DNA of 15,661 nucleotides, taken from Anaerolineae bacterium. GTDB lineage: Bacteria > Chloroflexota > Anaerolineae > Anaerolineales > Villigracilaceae. The stretch lies in assembly GCA_003694975.1 (NCBI GenBank), contig RFJH01000141.1:1-15661 (forward strand), given 5' to 3'. The position numbers were made by a program, and so were the translations under genes. Shown one piece after another: positions 8,038-15,661 of this stretch (the first letter of the stretch is position 1; the number at the start of each line of letters is the position of its first letter). The notes below the pieces were generated by a model, which was not told where the DNA came from, did not search any database, and was given only the letters and a program-made list of their open reading frames with translations.

Positions 8038-8784
8038 ATGTCTCACATGTCATCCGGCTGGCGATACATCAGCGTAATCATCTTTGCCCTGGCGCTGGCA
8101 GCCTGCACCCGCTCCCTGGCGCCTTCCCCCCTCCCCACGCCTACGGTCGTTTCACCCGAAAGCCTGTTCGCAGAGGCCATGCCGACCACGATGGAAGATA
8201 TCGGCGCGCTGGCCACACAGACGGCCTTGAGCGCGCTCACGTTGACACCCGCTTCTCCACCACCCACCCCAACGCCGCTCATCGAACCGACCGAGACGCC
8301 CCAGGGCGAGCAAACGGAAACTCCTGAGGCCGAGAGCACAACCTCGCCTGAACCTTTCATCACTCCAACCACACCGATCCCCACCCAAGAGACACCTACC
8401 GCAGGCATCGTCACGCCGACCCTGATTGCGGGTATTCCCACGACCTACACCCTGCAACAGGGAGAATGGCCCTACTGCATTGCCCGTCGCTTCAACGTCA
8501 ATCCGGATGAACTCCTGCAACTCAACAACCTGACGCGCGAGCAAAGCAAAGCCCTCCTGCCGGGCCTCACACTCAAGATTCCCCAGACAGGAAACCCCTT
8601 CCCCGGTGATCGCTCCTGGCACGATCACCCGGACACCTTCACCGTAGGTGTCACATCCGATGCGGAAACGATTTACGGGGTCGCCTGCTACTATGGTGAT
8701 ATCGACCCCATGGAGATCGCCCGCGCCAACAACCTCACGCCCCCCTACACCTTGCCGGCCGGAAAAGTATTGCAAATTCCCTGA
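8038..8784 (+). CDS. LysM-domain lipoprotein
   Basis: Predicted exported lipoprotein of 248 residues, function otherwise unknown. Residues 1-22 form a signal peptide with a hydrophobic stretch (ISVIIFALALAA), and LAAC places the lipid-modified cysteine at residue 23. Residues 30-130 are a Pro/Thr/Glu-rich linker, likely disordered. A LysM domain follows at 136-182 (TYTLQQGEWPYCIARRF through LLPGLTLKIP), and a second, more diverged LysM repeat at about 198-248 (FTVGVTSDAETIYGVACYY through LPAGKVLQIP) ends the protein. LysM modules usually bind N-acetylglucosamine-containing polymers such as peptidoglycan, so a cell-envelope role is reasonable. No catalytic domain is seen. AGGAG six bases before the ATG supports the start. 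It has its own promoter, divergent from secA, and is followed by an intrinsic terminator. Confidence 0.88.
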   Translation: MSHMSSGWRYISVIIFALALAACTRSLAPSPLPTPTVVSPESLFAEAMPTTMEDIGALATQTALSALTLTPASPPPTPTPLIEPTETPQGEQTETPEAESTTSPEPFITPTTPIPTQETPTAGIVTPTLIAGIPTTYTLQQGEWPYCIARRFNVNPDELLQLNNLTREQSKALLPGLTLKIPQTGNPFPGDRSWHDHPDTFTVGVTSDAETIYGVACYYGDIDPMEIARANNLTPPYTLPAGKVLQIP

Positions 8785-8804
8785 GAACCGAGCAAGATCC
8801 CTTT

Positions 8805-8841
8805 ACGCCCAAGCGAAAGAGGGTACTCGCTTGGGCGTTTC
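8805..8841 (+). terminator. Intrinsic terminator after the LysM gene
   Basis: A perfect 12-base-pair stem, ACGCCCAAGCGA (8805-8816) with TCGCTTGGGCGT (8827-8838), and a 10-base loop. The following U-run is short (TTTCTCC), so termination may be partial. As only 31 bases separate it from the Nudix start codon, readthrough from the LysM promoter may supply that gene. Confidence 0.75.
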
Positions 8842-8869
8842 TCCATATCTGAACGTAGGGAGCAACCAT

Positions 8870-9406
8870 ATGCCTTTTGAACTCCTCCAATCCGAGACGA
8901 TTTACCGCGGGCGAGCCTTCACCATCCGCCGTGACCACCTGCGCACCCCGGACGGTCGCATCACGAAATACGACATCGTCGTCCATCACGGTTCTGTTGT
9001 CCTCATCCCCATTGATGAGGATGGCAACTTGCTCTTCGTGCGCCAGTATCGCCACGCCGCGAGGGAGGACTTACTCGAACTCCCCGCCGGAACGCTGGAT
9101 GAGGGCGAGGAACCGGAGGCCTGTGCCCGCCGCGAGATCCGCGAAGAAACCGGCCTGGCCGCTGCCGAACTGACGTGCCTCGGCGGCTTTTACCTGGCTC
9201 CCGGCTACTCCACCGAATACATGACCGTCTACCTGGCGACCGGCTTGCATCCCGATCCACTCGAAGCAGACGCCGACGAGTTTCTACATCTGGAAGCCGT
9301 TCCCATCCCCGAAGCACTGAGAATGGCAGAAGATGGAACCATCCCAGATGCCAAATCGCTCGCCGCTTTATTCCTCGCCCGCCCTCATCTGGAACGCTTT
9401 TTGTAG
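8870..9406 (+). CDS. Nudix hydrolase, ADP-ribose pyrophosphatase type
   Basis: A 178-residue Nudix protein, expected to hydrolyse a nucleoside diphosphate linked to another group, most likely ADP-ribose to AMP and ribose 5-phosphate. The full Nudix box is present at residues 74-96, starting at Gly74, with Glu80, the REIREE metal-binding core (88-93) and Gly95-Leu96. A proline (Pro111 in YLAPGYSTE) lies 15 residues after the box, the classical mark of the ADP-ribose subfamily. RQYRHAAREDLLELPAGTLDEG is shaped like NudF/YqkG enzymes. The frame is open further upstream, inside the LysM gene, but the ATG at 8870 is chosen because GGGAG lies seven bases before it and the family N-terminus begins there. 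It follows the LysM terminator closely and no separate promoter is obvious. The exact substrate is inferred. Confidence 0.9.
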   Translation: MPFELLQSETIYRGRAFTIRRDHLRTPDGRITKYDIVVHHGSVVLIPIDEDGNLLFVRQYRHAAREDLLELPAGTLDEGEEPEACARREIREETGLAAAELTCLGGFYLAPGYSTEYMTVYLATGLHPDPLEADADEFLHLEAVPIPEALRMAEDGTIPDAKSLAALFLARPHLERFL

Positions 9407-9430
9407 CCCCTATCTGCAATACCACCATTT

Positions 9431-9448
9431 TTGTCCAAAATATGACAA
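9431..9448. promoter_or_regulatory. Palindrome with TTGT-N10-ACAA spacing, possible redox-regulator site
   Basis: TTGTCCAAAATATGACAA is an 18-base imperfect palindrome with 5-base arms (TTGTC/GACAA). The TTGT...ACAA ends have the same spacing as the Rex operator TTGTGAAN4TTCACAA, but the inner bases do not match. It is 216 bases upstream of nifJ, a plausible Rex target, and 25 bases after the Nudix stop. Assignment to any regulator is speculative. Confidence 0.25.
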
Positions 9449-9486
9449 GTCGCACTGAAAGTCAGGTCATCTATTACTATTCAAAC

Positions 9487-9516
9487 CCCTCCTGTAAGCC
9501 TACACTATAAGGAGGG
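9487..9516 (+). other. Possible hairpin upstream of the nifJ terminator
   Basis: CCCTCC (9487-9492) pairs with GGAGGG (9511-9516), and inside it TGTA-AGCC-TACA (9493-9504) forms a second short stem, leaving CTATAA bulged. It precedes the intrinsic terminator at 9530. It may be part of the Nudix 3' untranslated region or of a nifJ leader. Confidence 0.35.
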
Positions 9517-9529
9517 TAAAATCTGCTCC

Positions 9530-9554
9530 AATCGCCCTATAGGGGCGATTTTTT
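9530..9554 (+). terminator. Intrinsic terminator between Nudix gene and nifJ
   Basis: AATCGCCC (9530-9537), loop TATAG, GGGCGATT (9543-9550), running into six T (9549-9554). This is a strong Rho-independent terminator. It lies 124 bases past the Nudix stop and 110 bases before nifJ, so it either ends the Nudix transcript or attenuates a nifJ transcript starting further upstream. Confidence 0.8.
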
Positions 9555-9621
9555 AAGAACCTGCCCGAAGGCGATGAGGGCATCTTGCACAAGTCGCATC
9601 GTTGGGCATGGAACACCATCA

Positions 9622-9627
9622 TCTAAT
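9622..9627 (+). promoter_or_regulatory. Weak candidate -10 for nifJ
   Basis: TCTAAT matches five of six bases of the -10 consensus, 37 bases upstream of the nifJ ATG and downstream of the terminator at 9530-9554. No convincing -35 was found at the right distance. It is listed because nifJ should have a start site after that terminator. Confidence 0.25.
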
Positions 9628-9663
9628 GGTACGAAGGTACCGTGGTAACAGAAGGAGCGAGTT

Positions 9664-13211
<3,548 letters not shown>

Positions 13212-13224
<13 letters not shown>

Positions 13225-13241
13225 CTCGCCTCTCCCTTTTT
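13212..13241 (+). terminator. Intrinsic terminator overlapping the nifJ stop codon
   Basis: GGGAGAGGCG (13212-13221), loop TAACT, CGCCTCTCCC (13227-13236), then TTTTT (13237-13241). The 10-base-pair stem is perfect and the loop carries the TAA stop of nifJ. A terminating ribosome would cover the stem, so termination should depend on translation; it may reduce expression of the downstream gene relative to nifJ. Confidence 0.8.
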
Positions 13242-13255
13242 CTCAGGAGAAAAAG
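13236..13255 (+). promoter_or_regulatory. Hairpin covering the ribosome binding site of the PyrD-like gene
   Basis: CTTTTTCTC (13236-13244) is complementary to GAGAAAAAG (13247-13255). The ribosome binding site AGGAG (13245-13249) lies in the loop and right arm, just before the ATG at 13257. The left arm is also the U-run of the terminator at 13212-13241. The stem is rich in A-U pairs, so it would be weak. Confidence 0.45.
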
Positions 13256-13256
13256 C

Positions 13257-14255
13257 ATGGACCTTTCCACCACTTATCTCGGTCTAACCCTGAAGAACCC
13301 TCTGATCGCCTCGGCTTCCCCCCTTTCCCAAAAGGTGGAGACCGTCCAACGCCTGGAGGAGGCCGGCATCGCCGCCGTGGTGATGTACTCCCTGTTCGAG
13401 GAGCAGATCATCCATGAGAGCCTCGAACTGGACCACTACCTGACGCGCGGCACCGACTCCTTCGCCGAAGCCCTGACCTATCTGCCGGATAGCGGCGTCT
13501 ACAGCCTCGCCCCCGACCGCTACCTGGAGCAGGTACGCGCTCTCAAAGCGGCAGTGGACATCCCCATCATCGGCAGCCTGAACGGCGTCTCCAAAGGTGG
13601 CTGGACGCGTTACGCCCGCCTGATCGAAGAAGCCGGAGCGGACGCCCTCGAACTGAACATCTACTACATCCCCACCGACCCGGACCTGAGCGGCGCCGAA
13701 CTCGAAGAGGCCTATGTAGAACTGGTCGCCGAGGTCAAAGCCGCCATCGGCATCCCCCTGGCGGTCAAACTCAGCCCCTTCGTGACCGCCCTGCCCCACC
13801 TCGCCCGCCGCCTGGTCGAGGCCGGCGCGGACGCGCTCGTCCTGTTCAACCGCTTCTACCAGCCGGATTTCGACCTGGACGAACTGGAAATCGTCCCCCA
13901 CCTGGAACTGAGCACATCCGCTGAAATGCTCCTGCCCCTGCGCTGGATTGCCATCCTCCACGGGCAAATCCAGGCCGACCTGGCCATCACCGGTGGCGTG
14001 CACAGCGGGAAGGACGTGCTCAAAGCGATGATGGCCGGCGCCCGAGTCGCCATGATGGCCTCCGAACTGCTACAGAACGGCATCCAGCGCGTCCCGGCGA
14101 TCCTGGCCGAAATACAAAAGTGGATGCAGGAACACGAATACGAGTCCATCCGACAGATGCAGGGCAGCATGAGCCGTCAAGCCGTCGCAGAACCGGCAGC
14201 CTTCGAGCGCGCTAACTACATGAAAGTCTTGAACTCGTGGCGTGAACTTCCTTAG
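13257..14255 (+). CDS. Dihydroorotate dehydrogenase-like flavoprotein, probably not a true PyrD
   Basis: A 332-residue TIM-barrel protein of the PyrD superfamily. The N-terminus (MDLSTTYLGLTLKNPLIASA) and a phosphate/FMN-binding end (AITGGVHSGKD, 243-253) fit the fold, with Lys171 in VKLSP equivalent to an FMN-contacting lysine. In class 1A dihydroorotate dehydrogenases the active loop reads NLSCPN with a catalytic cysteine; here it reads ELNIYYIPTDPD (132-143), so tyrosine replaces that cysteine, and the TKS lysine is replaced around VMYSL (42-46). Pyrimidine synthesis is therefore unlikely. I recall proteins with this YYIPTDP loop being annotated as dihydroorotate dehydrogenase-like and often lying beside pyruvate:ferredoxin oxidoreductase, as here. 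The substrate is unknown. ATG start with AGGAG seven bases upstream. It is probably cotranscribed with nifJ, subject to the hairpins in between. Confidence 0.85.
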   Translation: MDLSTTYLGLTLKNPLIASASPLSQKVETVQRLEEAGIAAVVMYSLFEEQIIHESLELDHYLTRGTDSFAEALTYLPDSGVYSLAPDRYLEQVRALKAAVDIPIIGSLNGVSKGGWTRYARLIEEAGADALELNIYYIPTDPDLSGAELEEAYVELVAEVKAAIGIPLAVKLSPFVTALPHLARRLVEAGADALVLFNRFYQPDFDLDELEIVPHLELSTSAEMLLPLRWIAILHGQIQADLAITGGVHSGKDVLKAMMAGARVAMMASELLQNGIQRVPAILAEIQKWMQEHEYESIRQMQGSMSRQAVAEPAAFERANYMKVLNSWRELP

Positions 14256-14286
14256 ACCTGGCAATAAATAACAGCCCTGGAAACAG

Positions 14287-14320
14287 AAAACCCCTGTGTG
14301 CTTCCGCAGCAGGGGTTTTT
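14287..14320. terminator. Strong intrinsic terminator, probably bidirectional
   Basis: AAAACCCCTG (14287-14296) pairs with CAGGGGTTTT (14310-14319), with a small inner TGC-TTCC-GCA stem in the loop. It is followed by T on the plus strand; the A-run at its left end gives a TTTT tract for minus-strand transcripts. It lies between the convergent PyrD-like and infA genes and can serve both. Confidence 0.85.
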
Positions 14321-14357
14321 GTACAAGAGAATAAAGGCAAGGGGCAGAGAAACATGC

Positions 14358-14603
14358 TCATGATGTGGGCGGGGGGCTGGACTTCTTATAGCGGTACACA
14401 ATGCGCCCGCGCGTCAAATCGTAAGGCGACATTTCCACCTGCACTCTGTCGCCCAACAGAATACGAATATAGTACTTGCGCATCTTTCCCGAAAGATAAG
14501 CAAGCACCTCATGCCCATTATCCAGGCGGACGCGAAACTGCGTACCCGGAAGGGCTTCGGTCACAACCCCTTCGACCTTGATCTTCCCCTCCTCCTTAGC
14601 CAT
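14358..14603 (-). CDS. infA: Translation initiation factor IF-1
   Basis: An 81-residue single OB-fold protein that binds the ribosomal A site of the 30S subunit during initiation. The sequence follows IF-1 throughout: MAKEEGKIKVEGVVTEALPG, FRVRLDNGHEVLAYLSGKMR (23-42), YIRILLGDRVQVEMSPYDL and GRIVYRYK. The C-terminus is about nine residues longer than the 72-residue E. coli protein, ending in Ser/Pro residues. AGGAG about seven bases before the ATG supports the start. It is 41 bases downstream of rpsU on the same strand and is probably translated from the same transcript. In many bacteria infA sits in the large ribosomal protein cluster near rpmJ, so its pairing here with rpsU beside an rRNA operon is less usual. 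Transcription likely ends at the hairpin at 14287-14320. Confidence 0.96.
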   Translation of the reverse strand: MAKEEGKIKVEGVVTEALPGTQFRVRLDNGHEVLAYLSGKMRKYYIRILLGDRVQVEMSPYDLTRGRIVYRYKKSSPPPTS

Positions 14604-14644
14604 ATTTAACTCCTACAGATGCCACGTGTCCTCAAAACGATTCC

Positions 14645-14842
14645 CTAGCGACGTCTCTTGGCCTGACGTCGTTTCAGGCGGCGAATCGCTTTCTTGCGTT
14701 CAATGCGACGCTGCTCACTCTTGGAGACAAACCAGCGTTTGCGCCTCACCGTGCTCAGCACGCCGCTCTTGACGACCTTCTTACGAAAACGCTTCAACAA
14801 CTGTTCTTGCGATTCTCCGTTACGCAAAACCACTACGGTCAA
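14645..14842 (-). CDS. rpsU: Small ribosomal subunit protein bS21
   Basis: A 65-residue basic protein of the 30S subunit, implicated in mRNA recruitment near the 3' end of 16S rRNA. Family features are VVVLRNGESQEQLLKRFRKK near the start, SGVLSTVRRKRWFVS in the middle and an Arg/Lys-rich tail (RRLKRRQAKRRR). A GTG at 14851 opens the frame three codons earlier, but it overlaps the AGGAGG ribosome binding site and could not be used with it. The TTG at 14842 lies eight bases after that AGGAGG and gives MTVVVLRNGES, a normal S21 N-terminus, so TTG is chosen. It is the first gene of a likely rpsU-infA operon, with its own promoter and a structured leader, downstream of the rRNA operon on the same strand. 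Confidence 0.92.
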   Translation of the reverse strand: MTVVVLRNGESQEQLLKRFRKKVVKSGVLSTVRRKRWFVSKSEQRRIERKKAIRRLKRRQAKRRR

Positions 14843-14877
14843 CCTGCTCACCTCCTTTCAAAAAGAGTATAGGCAAC

Positions 14878-14908
14878 AAAAATCGGCTGGGCGCACAGAC
14901 TCAGCCGA
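14878..14908 (-). terminator. Terminator-like hairpin in the rpsU leader
   Basis: On the minus strand TCGGCTG (14908-14902) pairs with CAGCCGA (14889-14883), followed directly by TTTTT (14882-14878). It lies about 36 bases before the rpsU start and about 100 bases after the predicted transcript start, the layout of a transcription attenuator. The 23S-5S transcript has its own terminator further upstream, so this is not needed to end it. Confidence 0.65.
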
Positions 14909-14950
14909 GGATACCCGAGAACCGAAACTGGCGAAAACAATACCTGACTA

Positions 14951-15010
14951 ATCCGCTACACACTCCTCGACTGAAGTGTTTGTTAAAGAAAGGCCTCTTA
15001 CCTTGCGGAT
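14951..15010 (-). ncRNA. Predicted three-way-junction fold in the rpsU-infA leader
   Basis: At the 5' end of the predicted rpsU transcript three stems can form together: ATCCGC (15010-15005) with GCGGAT (14956-14951); AAGG (15004-15001) with CCTT (14993-14990); and ACACTTC (14979-14973) with GGAGTGT (14966-14960, one G-U). The first two stems are adjacent and could stack. This is followed by the terminator-like hairpin, suggesting a cis-regulatory leader. Pairings were found by eye, with no comparative support. Confidence 0.4.
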
Positions 15011-15013
15011 AGT

Positions 15014-15042
15014 ATTATACTACACAAGCAACAGCCTGAGAA
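15014..15042 (-). promoter_or_regulatory. Promoter for rpsU-infA
   Basis: A perfect TATAAT (15019-15014, minus strand) with TTCTCA (15042-15037, four of six) 17 bases upstream. Transcription would start near 15007, giving a leader of roughly 165 bases before rpsU. Confidence 0.65.
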
Positions 15043-15093
15043 GAGGATTTCGAGCCTGGCGCAGGGCTTTTCAATAACCGGATATTTGGAGAG

Positions 15094-15153
15094 CAGTTGC
15101 TCGCGGTTGCATCGCATGCCACCCGCGATCTCGATGCGAGATGACGACAACTG
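15094..15153. other. Compact inverted-repeat structure in the 5S-rpsU spacer
   Basis: Nested pairings: CAGTTG (15094-15099) with CAACTG (15148-15153); TCGCGG (15101-15106) with CCGCGA (15123-15128), containing GCAT-CGC-ATGC (15109-15119); and ATCTC (15128-15132) with GAGAT (15138-15142). It folds equally well on either strand. It lies between the rRNA terminator and the rpsU promoter, in a 357-base stretch (14852-15208) without a protein gene. No tRNA is recognisable in it. Function unknown. Confidence 0.4.
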
Positions 15154-15164
15154 GCCGTCAAAAC

Positions 15165-15199
15165 ACATTCAAAAACGACAAACCGCCCATACGGGCGGT
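15165..15199 (-). terminator. rRNA operon terminator after 5S
   Basis: On the minus strand ACCGCCC (15199-15193), loop GTAT, GGGCGGT (15188-15182), followed by TTGTCGTTTTTG. The stem is perfect and begins ten bases after the 5S 3' end; the U-run is interrupted by GTCG. Confidence 0.7.
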
Positions 15200-15208
15200 C
15201 AGCCAAAG

Positions 15209-15330
15209 TCCCTTGGCGATGACCTACTCTCCCAGGGGGTCGCCCCCCAAGTACCATCGGCGCTGACAGGCTTAACTTCCGGGTTCGGGATGTGACCGGG
15301 TGTACCCCTGTCGCTCCAATCACCAAGGGA
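15209..15330 (-). rRNA. rrf: 5S ribosomal RNA
   Basis: Complete 5S rRNA of about 120 bases read on the minus strand. The ends form the closing helix (TCCCTTGGTGA with TCGCCAAGGGA). The conserved internal segments CCCGAACCCGGAAGTTAAG and TGGGAGAGTAGG are present. It follows the 23S gene by about 70 bases. The mature ends may differ by one or two bases. Confidence 0.96.
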
Positions 15331-15400
15331 CTGATTCACCAGTCCATAACTGAATAGCAATTGACCCTTCTCCGAAGAGTACCAAGTTCTCCGCATCACG

Positions 15401-15661
<261 letters not shown>

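Noticed and set aside
8648..8869. Longer N-terminus for the Nudix protein
   Set aside because: The extension lies inside the LysM gene and across its terminator; the ATG at 8870 has a good ribosome binding site and begins the conserved domain.
15040..15180. tRNA gene in the spacer after 5S
   Set aside because: Stems are present, but there is no acceptor/T-arm pattern (no GTTCRA-type loop or 7-bp acceptor stem).

Overview
The window looks like a chromosomal housekeeping segment of a GC-rich bacterium, most likely a member of the Chloroflexota (Anaerolineae-like). This rests on several weak signs together: a very long SecA with a Lys/Arg-rich tail instead of the usual zinc-binding tail, a lipoprotein with a Thr/Pro-rich linker and LysM repeats, a homodimer-type pyruvate:ferredoxin oxidoreductase beside an atypical PyrD-like protein, and GC-rich TCGA-containing intergenic repeats of a kind I associate with these genomes. 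No search was run, so the assignment is inference; the partial 23S and complete 5S rRNA could settle it.

Layout, left to right. (1) On the minus strand, aconitase A (acnA) occupies 1-2477, its C-terminal end cut off by the window edge. A gene-free stretch (2478-2778) of short repeats separates it from an adenosine deaminase-family gene (add), which lies 21 bases downstream of a giant secA; secA and add probably form one operon. (2) At 7867-8037 there is a divergent promoter region. Reading right from it are a LysM lipoprotein, an intrinsic terminator, and an ADP-ribose-pyrophosphatase-like Nudix hydrolase. (3) A 257-base regulatory stretch with a palindrome and an intrinsic terminator precedes nifJ (pyruvate:ferredoxin oxidoreductase). 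nifJ is followed after 32 bases by a dihydroorotate dehydrogenase-like gene that lacks the normal catalytic cysteine. A terminator hairpin sits on the nifJ stop codon, and a second, overlapping hairpin covers the ribosome binding site of the next gene. (4) A probably bidirectional terminator (14287-14320) separates this plus-strand block from a minus-strand translation block. That block reads, in transcription order, 3' end of 23S rRNA, 5S rRNA, rRNA terminator, a structured spacer, the rpsU promoter, a structured leader containing a terminator-like hairpin, rpsU (bS21) and infA (IF-1).

Functionally the segment combines central carbon metabolism (aconitase, pyruvate:ferredoxin oxidoreductase), protein export (SecA), nucleotide salvage and sanitation (adenosine deaminase, Nudix) and translation (rRNA, S21, IF-1). 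I do not see a mobile element, CRISPR array, defence system or biosynthetic cluster. The features most worth checking are non-coding: the rpsU-infA leader, the overlapping hairpins between nifJ and the PyrD-like gene, and the folded spacer after 5S. The insertions in SecA also merit a look.
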